NCBI RefSeq assembly: GCF_002917885.1
Contig: NZ_PQNY01000007.1
Location: forward strand, 62,001 to 126,000
Direction of reading: 5' to 3'
Length of the DNA stretch: 64,000 bases
DNA from: Flavobacterium croceum DSM 17960
GTDB taxonomy: Bacteria; Bacteroidota; Bacteroidia; Flavobacteriales; Flavobacteriaceae
Part shown: positions 43,827-52,732 of the stretch, in pieces
Position numbering within the stretch: the stretch's first letter is position 1
How the letters are laid out: each line of letters starts with the position of its first letter
Translations under genes and position numbers: made by a program
Notes under the pieces: generated by a model
The model's database searches: none
What the model saw: the letters and a program-made list of their open reading frames with translations, nothing else
Told to the model about the DNA's origin: nothing

Positions 43827-45902
43827 ATGAATAAAATTACATTATTATTAATTTTCTCCTTAAGCCTACTTGGTTTTTCACAATCTGACAAGAAAAAAGT
43901 TGTGTTTGGAGAACAAATAGAAACATCTCCAAATGGATACATTAGATGTGCAACTGATGAATATGAAAGATATTTAAAGAAAATTTACCCTAAAAGAGCT
44001 ACAACTGAAGAGTTTGAAACTTGGTTAGCACCATTAATTCAAAACTACAAGCACCTACAAACAGTTAGTTCGCAAAGTGGTGGTATCATTTACATACCTG
44101 TTGTTGTACACGTTATACACAATGGAGATGCTTACGGAACCAACGAAAACATTACTGATGAGCAAGTACAATCTCAAATTACAGTAATGACTCAAGATTA
44201 CAGAAAAATGATTAATACACCTGGATATAATACGAATCCTGTTGGTGCTGACACTCAAATTGAATTTGTTTTAGCAAAAGTTGACCCAAATGGCAATCCA
44301 ACAAACGGTATTGATCGAGTTAATTTATGTCAAAATTCTTGGTCTGATACAGATATAGACGGAATAGTAAAACCAAGTACTATTTGGGATCCTACACAAT
44401 ACATGAATATGTGGAGTGTAAACTTTTCAGACAGTACTTTATTAGGCTATGCGCAATTTCCAGATGCTTCTGGCCTAGCAGGGCTAAGTGCTTCTGGAGG
44501 TGCTGCTGACACTGACGGTGTAGTAGCTGGCTACAAGTATTTTGGAAGTTCAGATTTAAGTTCTGGGGCTTTTCAAGCACCTTTTGATAAAGGAAGAACT
44601 ATGACACATGAAGTTGGTCACTTTTTAGGATTAAGACATATTTGGGGAGACTCATCTACATGCCCTAGCACAAATGTATCAACAAACAAAGATTACTGCG
44701 CAGATACTCCGGCAGCGGCAGCAGCTAATTTTAATTGCCCAACTGGAACAGATTCTTGTCCTAGTACTCCAGGAGTTGATATGATTGAGAATTATATGGA
44801 TTACACCGATGATGCTTGTATGAATATCTTTACGCAAAATCAAAAAGATAGAATAACAGTAATAATGAATAATGCTCCGAGAAGAGCATCTTTGAAAACT
44901 TCAACAAAAGATGTAGCTATAGCTTTGTTTGCTAACGATGCCGAAGTAAAAATAGAAAATCTTTGTGAAGCAGTAAGCCCTAGCTGTGCTAATCCAAATG
45001 GTTCGCTACCAAACAAAATTATATCTTTGTATAATAGAGGTACTTCGAATTTGACTTCAGCTACAATTAGCTACAATATTAATGGAGGAACAAACTTAAC
45101 TCAAAATTGGACTGGAAGTTTAGCTCCTAATAAGTTTGCATATGTAACTTTGGCAAATTCTAGTGCAAATGGAACTTTTAATGTTTCAATAACATCTGTA
45201 AATGGAACATCAGACCAAAGAGCAAGTAATAATACTGCATCAAAAGCCTTTAACTTTACAATTTCTCCTGTAGCTTATGCTAATGCAACAACTTTTACCT
45301 TTAATCTAGTTGGTGATAGATATGGAGCTGAAACTACTTGGAATCTAAAAAATCAAGCTGGAACTATATTATATTATGGTGGCCCTTACAACAATTTAAG
45401 TTCTAATGGTACTCAAAATTTAGTTACAAATCAATCTTGGGCTCTTAGTGCAAATGGATGTTATTATTTAACTGTAAATGACTCTTATGGCGATGGTATT
45501 GTAAGCGGTTATGGCAATGGTTATTATACTGTTACTGCGAATAGTGGTGCAAATGTTTTAGTAAACGTAACTGACTTTACAGGGCCCGGAGGTAATAGCC
45601 CTATTTCAAGAATTAGTTATTTTACAAATAACGCTAATTTAAGTACTGAAAATTTTGAGTTTGCAAGCAATATATATGTATATCCAAACCCTTCAAAAAA
45701 TGAAATCAATATTTCAATACCTGATGGTTTAGACTTACCAAATAGTATATCAATTACCAATAGTTTAGGACAAACCATTTTAACAAACAAAGCATTAAAT
45801 AACAATCTTACTATAAACACTTCTTCTTTAAGTAATGGTGTTTATTTTATTACTATGTTTAGTGACAAATACACTAAAACATTAAGATTTATTAAAGAAT
45901 AA
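43827..45902 (+). CDS. Secreted M43 (pappalysin/cytophagalysin) metalloprotease with T9SS sorting domain
   Basis: A 691-residue extracellular protease. Signal peptide 1-19 (ends GFSQ), a prodomain (about 20-85), the M43 catalytic domain with HEVGHFLGLRH (H261, E262, H265, H271), downstream WGD and paired Cys, and Met-turn ENYMDYTDD (M324). A CARDB-like beta domain (about 385-465) and a further beta domain (about 475-590, NLVGDRYGAETTW) follow. The C-terminal type A T9SS sorting domain starts YVYPNPSKNEINISI and ends RFIKE. Own promoter and terminator. Confidence 0.94.
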   Translation: MNKITLLLIFSLSLLGFSQSDKKKVVFGEQIETSPNGYIRCATDEYERYLKKIYPKRATTEEFETWLAPLIQNYKHLQTVSSQSGGIIYIPVVVHVIHNGDAYGTNENITDEQVQSQITVMTQDYRKMINTPGYNTNPVGADTQIEFVLAKVDPNGNPTNGIDRVNLCQNSWSDTDIDGIVKPSTIWDPTQYMNMWSVNFSDSTLLGYAQFPDASGLAGLSASGGAADTDGVVAGYKYFGSSDLSSGAFQAPFDKGRTMTHEVGHFLGLRHIWGDSSTCPSTNVSTNKDYCADTPAAAAANFNCPTGTDSCPSTPGVDMIENYMDYTDDACMNIFTQNQKDRITVIMNNAPRRASLKTSTKDVAIALFANDAEVKIENLCEAVSPSCANPNGSLPNKIISLYNRGTSNLTSATISYNINGGTNLTQNWTGSLAPNKFAYVTLANSSANGTFNVSITSVNGTSDQRASNNTASKAFNFTISPVAYANATTFTFNLVGDRYGAETTWNLKNQAGTILYYGGPYNNLSSNGTQNLVTNQSWALSANGCYYLTVNDSYGDGIVSGYGNGYYTVTANSGANVLVNVTDFTGPGGNSPISRISYFTNNANLSTENFEFASNIYVYPNPSKNEINISIPDGLDLPNSISITNSLGQTILTNKALNNNLTINTSSLSNGVYFITMFSDKYTKTLRFIKE

Positions 45903-45919
45903 AAAAACTTATTATAATG

Positions 45920-45952
45920 AAAAAGGATTGGAGTTATTCAATCCTTTTTTTA
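45920..45952 (+). terminator. Terminator after the M43 protease, overlapping the longest ribF frame
   Basis: An 11-bp stem AAAAAGGATTG / CAATCCTTTTT with an 8-nt loop, then more T, 18 nt past the protease stop. It lies inside codons 2-12 of the ribF frame if that frame starts at the ATG at 45917. Confidence 0.88.
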
Positions 45953-45954
45953 TT

Positions 45955-45962
45955 TAATTTTG
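45955..45962 (+). promoter_or_regulatory. Candidate promoter -7 element for ribF (TAATTTTG)
   Basis: Exact TAnnTTTG immediately after the terminator and 9 nt before the in-frame TTG at 45971. It supports a ribF start downstream of the terminator. Confidence 0.45.
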
Positions 45963-45970
45963 TAGTTAAT

Positions 45971-46870
45971 TTGAAAGAAAATAATATCTCCGTATTTACT
46001 TTAGGAACTTTTGACGGCGTACATTTAGGTCATCAAAAAATTATTCGTAAAATTGTAAATGATGCTCAAGATATAAATGCGAAAAGTGTTGTTTTTACTT
46101 TTTTTCCGCATCCAAAATCAGTGCTTACTTCATCAGAAATTATTAAAACAATAAATACTATTGATGAACGCATCGCTTTATTGAAAAAATTCGGAATTGA
46201 CCTAGTTCATGTTCAAGAATTCACTCAAGAATTCTCAAACTTAGAAGCCGAAGATTTTGTAAAAACTTATTTAGTTGATACATTTCATGTAAAAAAAGCT
46301 ATTATTGGTTATGATCATAAATTTGGAAAAAATAGATCAGCAACAATTCACGATTTGGAAAATTTTGGAAAAAAATACCATTTTGAAGTCGAACAAATAT
46401 CGGTGGAAGAAACAAACCACTTAGCTGTAAGCTCAAGCAGAATAAGGCAAGCTATCTCAAATGGAAATATAGAAGAAGCTAATATGTTATTAGGTTATAC
46501 TTATTTTTTCTCTGGAAAAGTTATTCAAGGCAATCAACTTGGTAGAACTATTGAGTTTCCAACGGCTAATATTTTTGTAGAGGAAAACTACAAACTGTTA
46601 CCCAAACATGGTGTATATATAGTACAGAGTACAATTGAACAAAAAGTTTATTACGGACTCATGAATATTGGGGTAAAACCCACAGTAAATGGAGTGCAAG
46701 AAAGTATTGAGGTACATTTTTTAAATCTCGATAAAGATTTGTATCATTGTACACTTAAAATTGAAGTAATTTCTTTTATTAGAAATGAACAAAAATTTGA
46801 ATCTATAGAAGCTTTAAAACAACAAATTAACGCTGACAAACAATACGCATTACGCTTTTTAAACAAATAG
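45971..46870 (+). CDS. ribF: Bifunctional riboflavin kinase / FAD synthetase
   Basis: Makes FMN and FAD from riboflavin. N-terminal adenylyltransferase: TLGTFDGVHLGHQK, FFPHPKSVL, VIGYDHKFGKNR, and SSSRIRQAI. C-terminal riboflavin kinase: GNQLGRTIEFPTANI, HGVYIV, MNIGVKPTV. The frame extends up to an ATG at 45917, but those 18 codons (MKKDWSYSILFLF...) are the DNA of the preceding terminator. I therefore place the start at TTG 45971 (299 residues), while noting that standard callers would use 45917 (317 residues). It is followed by bioB after 14 nt. Confidence 0.93.
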   Translation: MKENNISVFTLGTFDGVHLGHQKIIRKIVNDAQDINAKSVVFTFFPHPKSVLTSSEIIKTINTIDERIALLKKFGIDLVHVQEFTQEFSNLEAEDFVKTYLVDTFHVKKAIIGYDHKFGKNRSATIHDLENFGKKYHFEVEQISVEETNHLAVSSSRIRQAISNGNIEEANMLLGYTYFFSGKVIQGNQLGRTIEFPTANIFVEENYKLLPKHGVYIVQSTIEQKVYYGLMNIGVKPTVNGVQESIEVHFLNLDKDLYHCTLKIEVISFIRNEQKFESIEALKQQINADKQYALRFLNK

Positions 46871-46884
46871 CCTAAAAGTTTTAT

Positions 46885-47979
46885 ATGATAACAACAAGAC
46901 ATAATTGGACCAAAGAAGAAATAATTGCTATATACAACAAACCCTTAATGGATTTGCTCTATGAAGCATCCACGATACACAGACAGCACCACGATCCAAA
47001 TGTAGTGCAAGTATCTACATTGCTTTCTATAAAAACAGGAGCTTGCCCCGAAGATTGTGGGTATTGCCCTCAAGCTGCACGCTATCATACAAATATTGAA
47101 GGAAATGATTTAATGAGTGTTTCGCAAGTAAAAGCACAAGCTCTTAGAGCCAAAGCAAGCGGATCTTCGAGAGTTTGCATGGGTGCTGCATGGCGTAATG
47201 TAAAAGACGGCCCAGAGTTTGACGAAGTATTAGAAATGGTACGCACAATAAACAAACTCGACATGGAAGTTTGCTGTACACTCGGAATGCTTACCGAGAA
47301 TCAAGCAAAAAGATTGGCAGAAGCTGGTTTATATGCTTACAATCACAACTTAGACACGTCTGAAGAATATTATAAAGAAGTTATTTCTACACGAGGTTAT
47401 GAAGATCGTATCAAAACAATAGAAAATGTAAGAAAAACAAATGTTACCGTATGTAGCGGTGGTATTATTGGCATGGGCGAAAGTATAGAAGACCGTGCAG
47501 GTATGCTCGTTGCTCTTTCTACTTTGAATCCTCAGCCAGAATCTGTACCTATAAATGCTTTGGTTGCTGTAGAAGGAACTCCGCTAGAAGATGAAAAACC
47601 TGTAGAAATTTGGGAAATGATTCGTATGGTAGCAACCACCAGAATAGTAATGCCCGAAACACAAGTACGCCTTTCGGCAGGTAGAACCGAAATGAGTAGA
47701 GAAGGTCAAGCTATGTGCTTTTTTGCAGGAGCAAACTCTATTTTTGCAGGCGATAAGTTGCTTACAACACCAAATCCAGATGTAAATGAGGACATGAAAA
47801 TGTTTGAAATTTTAGGATTAAAACCTCAAAAACCTTTCATAAAAATAATGCAACCCAAAACCGTAGAGGCTCAAGATTCTGCTTATTCATCTTTGGGAGA
47901 AAAACCAAAATGGACAAGACCAGAGCATACTATAGAACGAAATCTAGAAGCGATCAAAAAAAACAAGGAAGTTTTGTAA
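46885..47979 (+). CDS. bioB: Biotin synthase
   Basis: A 364-residue radical-SAM enzyme inserting sulfur into dethiobiotin. The 4Fe-4S motif is C54-x3-C58-x2-C61 (CPEDCGYCPQ). The 2Fe-2S Cys residues occur in RVCMGAAW, CCTLGM and TVCSGGI, and the conserved Arg in QVRLSAGR. Full length. The operon order ribF-bioB-ketosynthase suggests cofactor synthesis; Fe-S supply comes from the suf genes 6 kb away. Confidence 0.98.
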   Translation: MITTRHNWTKEEIIAIYNKPLMDLLYEASTIHRQHHDPNVVQVSTLLSIKTGACPEDCGYCPQAARYHTNIEGNDLMSVSQVKAQALRAKASGSSRVCMGAAWRNVKDGPEFDEVLEMVRTINKLDMEVCCTLGMLTENQAKRLAEAGLYAYNHNLDTSEEYYKEVISTRGYEDRIKTIENVRKTNVTVCSGGIIGMGESIEDRAGMLVALSTLNPQPESVPINALVAVEGTPLEDEKPVEIWEMIRMVATTRIVMPETQVRLSAGRTEMSREGQAMCFFAGANSIFAGDKLLTTPNPDVNEDMKMFEILGLKPQKPFIKIMQPKTVEAQDSAYSSLGEKPKWTRPEHTIERNLEAIKKNKEVL

Positions 47980-48009
47980 ATATGTTTCGATAGTTTCAAA
48001 CTGAAAACC

Positions 48010-49173
48010 ATGTTAAAACAAAAAATAGCCATAACTGGTTTTGCATCTGTATCTGCCCTCGGAGAACATGAACCTGATATTTGGCAAAAATATCTTTCAA
48101 ACCAATCAAATATTATTGCTGTTGATTTTGACAAGCAAGAATATTTAGTGGTTCGTTTTCCAAATGATGTAAAAGAAAATTTAGCTCGTTTTACGTTAGC
48201 AAACTCCAAATACAAAAACCTAGACAGCAGTGTTATTGCAGCTATGTATACTGCTGAAAAAGCTATAGCGCAAACAGGTTGGAAAAACACCGCAGAAATA
48301 GGTGTTAATATCGGTTCATCTCGAGGTGCGACTCATTTGTTTGAAAAATATCATGAAGATTTTTTAATAAATAAAACAGCTCAAACCCTTGTTTCCCCTA
48401 CAACAACCTTAGGTAACATTGCTACTTGGGTGGCACATCATATAAAATCTGAATCGATTGCGATTTCACATTCTATAACTTGTTCAACTTCTTTACAAGC
48501 TATTGCTAATGCTGCTGCATGGTTACAATCGGGTATGAGTACTCAGTTTGTGGTAGGTGGTAGCGAGGCTCCTCTTACCGCTTTTACTTTAGCACAAATG
48601 CGTGCTTTAAAAATATACGCTCAAAAAAGCACTTCAATCTATCCGTGTCAGGCATTAAATTTTTCAAAAAAATACAATTCTATGGTTCTAGGCGAAGGGG
48701 CTGCAACAGCTTGCTTAGAATTAGGAGAAAAAGAAAATGCTCTAGCCTATATTACGGGTATTGGATATGCAACCGAAAGTTTAGAACACAATACATCTAT
48801 ATCTACCAATGGCATTTGTTTTCAAAAAGCGATGCGTATGGCTTTAAAAGGATTTAATCCTGCAAACGTAGACGCCATAGTAATGCATGCTCCTGGAACT
48901 ATAAAAGGCGATTTGGCAGAGTATGAAGCGGTAAAATCTGTTTTTGGTAATACAATACCTTTTTTAACCTCAAATAAATGGAAAATTGGGCATACTTTTG
49001 GAGCTTCGGGAATTTTAAGTTTAGAACTTGCTTTGCTTATGATACGGAATAATACTTACATAAAAGTGCCATACATACAAAGTACTATTCCAAATAGAGA
49101 TATAAAAAACGTTTTGATAAATGCTGTGGGATTTGGCGGAAATGCTGTATCTATTCTAATTTCAAAACACTAG
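48010..49173 (+). CDS. Beta-ketoacyl-ACP synthase family protein
   Basis: A 387-residue thiolase-fold condensing enzyme. The KAS I/II triad is C158 (SITCSTSLQA), H293 (VMHAPGTIKGD) and H328 (KWKIGHTFGASG). The motif around H293 is HAPGT rather than the usual HGTGT, and the protein is shorter than FabF (about 410), so it is a divergent homologue, not the housekeeping FabF. It lies 30 nt after bioB, so a role in making the pimeloyl chain for biotin is an attractive but unproven idea; aryl-polyene or other pathways are less likely, as no partners are near. It ends 1 nt before the convergent recX. Confidence 0.88.
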   Translation: MLKQKIAITGFASVSALGEHEPDIWQKYLSNQSNIIAVDFDKQEYLVVRFPNDVKENLARFTLANSKYKNLDSSVIAAMYTAEKAIAQTGWKNTAEIGVNIGSSRGATHLFEKYHEDFLINKTAQTLVSPTTTLGNIATWVAHHIKSESIAISHSITCSTSLQAIANAAAWLQSGMSTQFVVGGSEAPLTAFTLAQMRALKIYAQKSTSIYPCQALNFSKKYNSMVLGEGAATACLELGEKENALAYITGIGYATESLEHNTSISTNGICFQKAMRMALKGFNPANVDAIVMHAPGTIKGDLAEYEAVKSVFGNTIPFLTSNKWKIGHTFGASGILSLELALLMIRNNTYIKVPYIQSTIPNRDIKNVLINAVGFGGNAVSILISKH

Positions 49174-49174
49174 A

Positions 49175-49657
49175 CTAGTTCGTTTTTTCAAGTTCAATCA
49201 CTTTGTCATACACACAATGACTTTCCCAACCTTTTCTTAATAAAGTATCACAAAATTTTTTTCGCTTTTTTAAATCATTTTTTTCAATAATGGTATCCCA
49301 TATTTTTTGAGAAAGTTCTTCAAAAGTGTTGGTGTAATCAATATCTGTAATTTCTTTTAATGATTTTGCAATAAGATATTCTGAAATATTACGAGCTTTA
49401 AGCTCGGTTTTAATGCGAATTTTTCCCCATTTTTTTTGATGAAACTTACTTATTGTAAACAAACACGCAAATCGTTCTTCGTTTAAAAAATTATTTTCAA
49501 GCAAATGCACTACAACCTTATCTATTTCTGTAGCTGATGCACCTAGTATTTTTAACTTTTGAATTACTTCTTGATGACAACGCTCTTGGTAAGCACAATA
49601 ATGCTCTAACTTACTTTGAAGTTGCTCTAAAGAATGTATAGAATTTATTTTATTCAA
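49175..49657 (-). CDS. recX: RecX family regulator of RecA
   Basis: A 160-residue all-helical protein with repeated three-helix units (YCAYQERCHQEVIQKL, FLNEERFACLFTISKFHQKKWG, KFCDTLLRKGWESHCVYD). RecX caps RecA filaments and inhibits strand exchange. Convergent with the ketosynthase gene, stops 1 nt apart. Confidence 0.9.
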   Translation of the reverse strand: MNKINSIHSLEQLQSKLEHYCAYQERCHQEVIQKLKILGASATEIDKVVVHLLENNFLNEERFACLFTISKFHQKKWGKIRIKTELKARNISEYLIAKSLKEITDIDYTNTFEELSQKIWDTIIEKNDLKKRKKFCDTLLRKGWESHCVYDKVIELEKTN

Positions 49658-49702
49658 AACTTAAGTACTTGTAAGTGTTTTTTAGAAACAAAAGTATATA
49701 AA

Positions 49703-49733
49703 AAAGTCGTTTCACAATTTATGAAACGACTTT
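49703..49733 (-). terminator. Terminator after the DUF3078 gene
   Basis: A 12-bp stem AAAGTCGTTTCA / TGAAACGACTTT, 7-nt loop; on the minus strand a T-run follows. It may also insulate recX, whose start is about 45 nt away. Confidence 0.88.
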
Positions 49734-49756
49734 ATAAAAATTATTTTAAACGCGTA

Positions 49757-50641
49757 TTAAAACCCGTAATTTAAACCTAAACCAATTACTTGACGTGTTT
49801 GAAAACCTCTAAAAGCATTATCATCATAAATAGTTTGATATGCAAAATTGGTAGATAAATACTTGTTTATTTTCATAGAAATATTCAATGTATAATCTAA
49901 ATCTACATTTTGTGGATCTTCTAAATAATTAGAATATAAATTCAGAATATTTTCGCAGGTGATGTTTTCTGCCAATTGAAATTTGTAATAACCACTTAAT
50001 GCAGCACCAAATTCAAATCGAGTTGTTTTACCTTGTTCTACACCAAATGATGGACCAAACTCTGTAAAATGGCTATGTACTAATATTACTTTTGAAGTTG
50101 CTGGCGCAATATTCACTTTTAAATTATCGCTTTTTTTCCACAACATACATGGACCAAATTGCAAATAAGCCGGTGAAAAGAAATGCGAAGTTTTAACACC
50201 GCCTTCAAATCCAGAGTCAAACTGAGTTTTAAAGTTTACAAATCCAGAATAAAACCAATATCCCGATGCTTTTTTACCTATTAAGGAATTAAATTGTAAA
50301 CGGTCGTCTGATTTTTGCAAATCTTGGTCTTTTATTTTTGTTAAACCATAACCAATAATAAGTTTATTATCCCAATTCCAATTGCTGTTTTTATAGTTGA
50401 AATCGTAGTTTACACCTATATTACCCGATACATTACTTTGTCCACCAGCAGTCCAGTTGTTAAACGTTGCTTGATTTGCTAAAAAAGTAAACAAACCTTT
50501 TTTTGTCCAACCATTTGGTTTTTCTTCTGAAGATTTAGCGATAGCCTCTTCATTTTTCTTTAAATTATCTTTTTCGTTTTGCTGAGCAGAAACAGTATAG
50601 AAGTTTAGTAGTACTAAAGCTCCAAGAATTATTTTTTTCAT
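49757..50641 (-). CDS. DUF3078 outer-membrane protein
   Basis: A 294-residue exported protein: signal peptide 1-19 (ends VSAQ), an acidic/Lys-rich linker, then a beta-barrel-like region starting WTKKGLFTFLANQATFNNWT with alternating aromatic strands, ending RQVIGLGLNYGF. It matches the Bacteroidota DUF3078 family, whose role is unknown. Promoter-like TACCTTTG lies 26 nt upstream. Confidence 0.87.
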   Translation of the reverse strand: MKKIILGALVLLNFYTVSAQQNEKDNLKKNEEAIAKSSEEKPNGWTKKGLFTFLANQATFNNWTAGGQSNVSGNIGVNYDFNYKNSNWNWDNKLIIGYGLTKIKDQDLQKSDDRLQFNSLIGKKASGYWFYSGFVNFKTQFDSGFEGGVKTSHFFSPAYLQFGPCMLWKKSDNLKVNIAPATSKVILVHSHFTEFGPSFGVEQGKTTRFEFGAALSGYYKFQLAENITCENILNLYSNYLEDPQNVDLDYTLNISMKINKYLSTNFAYQTIYDDNAFRGFQTRQVIGLGLNYGF

Positions 50642-50667
50642 GTATTTGTTTTTAAAATTTGCGAGCG

Positions 50668-50675
50668 CAAAGGTA
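50668..50675 (-). promoter_or_regulatory. Promoter -7 element for the DUF3078 gene (TACCTTTG)
   Basis: Exact minus-strand TAnnTTTG followed by CGC. It overlaps a perfect 6-bp inverted repeat TTTGCG-AG-CGCAAA (50658-50671), which may be coincidental or an operator. Confidence 0.5.
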
Positions 50676-50715
50676 TAAATTGGTTTATATAGATACTATA
50701 GTAAAAATGTAGAAT

Positions 50716-51219
50716 TTAGACTACTTTTTTGTACAATGGAACCGCCGAACAAGCTTCGCCATACATAATACTTTTTGCTACTTTTTGAAGATGTTGTAAT
50801 GCTATAATATAGGCTTCATTGGGCACAGCTTTTTTGGAACAACCTTTTAAAATAACTGGTTTATCTTGGTATAGTGTGTAATCTAATGTGGCTAACTTAT
50901 CTTGATAGTATTGCACTAAAATATCTTTGCTTGTGCCTTCGCACACAAAACTAGCATACGGAATTACATACGATGCTACCAAAATTTTTGCCCATGCGGG
51001 CAAAATAGCTTCGGTGGTACAAGTTATCGCTACAAATTTATTTTGGTATTGCTCCCAATTGTGTTGTGATAACTTGGTTCTAAAATCTTTTTCTTTAAGA
51101 ATAAAACCCTCTTCAAGCCAAATAGAAATGTCCATTTCAACAACAGAAGCCTTAGGAAAATAATCTTCTAAATCAAAAACCTCAAGTTTTGATTGCGCTA
51201 CTTTGTTTACAATTTCCAT
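50716..51219 (-). CDS. DUF2480 family protein
   Basis: A 167-residue cytoplasmic protein of the Bacteroidota DUF2480 family: LEVFDLEDYFP near the start, a central Ala-rich helix (TTEAILPAWAKILVASYV) and KGCSKKAVPNEAYI with a Cys near residue 133. Function unknown. It closes a run of suf-linked genes, 18 nt after the DUF59 gene, which hints at a connection to Fe-S metabolism. Confidence 0.85.
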   Translation of the reverse strand: MEIVNKVAQSKLEVFDLEDYFPKASVVEMDISIWLEEGFILKEKDFRTKLSQHNWEQYQNKFVAITCTTEAILPAWAKILVASYVIPYASFVCEGTSKDILVQYYQDKLATLDYTLYQDKPVILKGCSKKAVPNEAYIIALQHLQKVAKSIMYGEACSAVPLYKKVV

Positions 51220-51237
51220 GTTATTATGAATTGGTTT

Positions 51238-51561
51238 TTATAGCATTCCTAATTCTAGCTTTGCTTCTTCGCTCATTAAATCTTTACTCCACGGCGGATC
51301 GAAAGTAATTTCTACTTCGCAAGATTTAACCTCATTTATAGATTTAATTTTTTCTTCTACCTCTTGTGGTAAAGTTTCTGCAACTGGGCAATTAGGCGAT
51401 GTAAGAGTCATGAGTATCTTTACGTCATTGTCTTCATTTATCATAACATCGTAAATAAGACCTAGCTCATAAATATCTACAGGTATTTCTGGGTCGTAAA
51501 TGCCTTTTAGCACTTTTACCACATTTTCTCCTAGGTTTATTGTATCGTGAAATTCTTCCAT
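51238..51561 (-). CDS. DUF59/MIP18-type SUF-system Fe-S assembly protein
   Basis: A 107-residue protein of the PaaD/SufT-like DUF59 family: KGIYDPEIPVDIYELGLIYD, then LTSPNCPVAETLP with the conserved Cys58, and FDPPWSKDLMSEEAKLELG. These proteins help mature Fe-S clusters. It lies in the same run as sufS and sufE. It abuts the upstream exported-protein gene with a 1-nt gap. Confidence 0.92.
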   Translation of the reverse strand: MEEFHDTINLGENVVKVLKGIYDPEIPVDIYELGLIYDVMINEDNDVKILMTLTSPNCPVAETLPQEVEEKIKSINEVKSCEVEITFDPPWSKDLMSEEAKLELGML

Positions 51562-51562
51562 T

Positions 51563-52306
51563 TTATTCGTATTTTACATCAATTAATTCATATATATCAA
51601 AATAATCTTCAAATTTCTCCACACCATATTCTGCATTTTTAAACAAATAAATGGGTGTTATTTTGGGGTCTAATAAAGCATTAAAATTAACTTCACTAAC
51701 TACTACTTTGTTTTCAGCTCCATATGTGCTTAAAAAATATCCTTTTGTCTTATTTTCGTTTGAAAATTCAACGAATCCTGTTGATTTTTGAGAAACCAAG
51801 TCTCTTTGTTGGTCTGTAAATACATACAATACAGATTTGTTATAATCTATTGAAGATCGGTATGAAAATGAGCCAGGATATCTTGATTTTAAATATTTTT
51901 CGAATATTAGTTTTGCTTCATCATCGTTTCTGTTTATTTTAAAACTTGTTCTGTTTTTTTTGACACTATATTCGCCAGTTATTTTCTGAAAAGTATGATA
52001 AACCAAGCCCTCTAAAGCATTTTTGTACTGTTCATTTTCTAGAACAACGTCATAGTAAATTCTAGCGCATAGTTTTGTGGTATCGTTCGGATATTGTGCT
52101 GTACTGTATTGAATACCCTCAAAATGTTGTTTGACTATTGTAGTGTCTAAGAAAAAACATTTTTGTTGAAATAATATGTTTGGTTTTTGCTTGTACGTAA
52201 AAATAATTTTTTGAAATGAAGCAGGTGCTTTTTCAAATTTAAGTTGAGCAAACACACTAAGATTTACTAACAATACAATTAATGAGAATATGGCTTTTTT
52301 AAACAT
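51563..52306 (-). CDS. Exported protein of unknown function
   Basis: A 247-residue protein with signal peptide MFKKAIFSLIVLLVNLSVFA-Q. I use the ATG at 52306; an earlier in-frame start at 52339 overlaps sufE and hides the signal peptide. The mature part is mixed alpha/beta with aromatic residues and ends YFDIYELIDVKYE; no recognised domain. Probably periplasmic. It is co-transcribed between sufE and the DUF59 gene, which is odd for an exported protein. Confidence 0.75.
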   Translation of the reverse strand: MFKKAIFSLIVLLVNLSVFAQLKFEKAPASFQKIIFTYKQKPNILFQQKCFFLDTTIVKQHFEGIQYSTAQYPNDTTKLCARIYYDVVLENEQYKNALEGLVYHTFQKITGEYSVKKNRTSFKINRNDDEAKLIFEKYLKSRYPGSFSYRSSIDYNKSVLYVFTDQQRDLVSQKSTGFVEFSNENKTKGYFLSTYGAENKVVVSEVNFNALLDPKITPIYLFKNAEYGVEKFEDYFDIYELIDVKYE

Positions 52307-52310
52307 AATT

Positions 52311-52730
52311 TTATTTATTTTGACTAAATGCCAACGCATACATTTTTATTTGTTTTATCATAGAAACTAAACCATTCGCTCGCGTAGGCGACAAATGTTC
52401 TTTTAAACCTATTTCATCAATAAAATGAGTGTCTGCATCAAGTATTTTGGCCGCGCTTTGATTTGAAAAAACTCTTATTAATATTGCTATTATTCCTTTG
52501 GTTAAAATAGCATCGCTATCGGCTGTAAAAACAATATTCTCGTTTTGCTGTTCTGCATGCAACCATACTTTGGATTGGCAACCTTTTATTAAATTTTCTT
52601 CCGTTTTAAAGTTCTCATCAATAAGCGGAAGTGTTTTTCCTAAGTCGATTATATATTGATAGCGTTCTTCCCAATCTTCAAACATTGAAAACTCGTCTAT
52701 TATTTCTTCTTGTATTGCTTTAATATCCAT
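52311..52730 (-). CDS. sufE: SufE sulfur acceptor
   Basis: A 139-residue protein receiving sulfane sulfur from SufS and passing it to the SufBCD scaffold. Active Cys51 in KGCQSKVWL, preceded by WEERYQYIIDLGKTLP and followed by the conserved ARGLVSMI-like helix (SPTRANGLVSMIKQI). Standard length. The next gene upstream ends 2 nt away. Confidence 0.95.
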   Translation of the reverse strand: MDIKAIQEEIIDEFSMFEDWEERYQYIIDLGKTLPLIDENFKTEENLIKGCQSKVWLHAEQQNENIVFTADSDAILTKGIIAILIRVFSNQSAAKILDADTHFIDEIGLKEHLSPTRANGLVSMIKQIKMYALAFSQNK

Positions 52731-52732
52731 AA

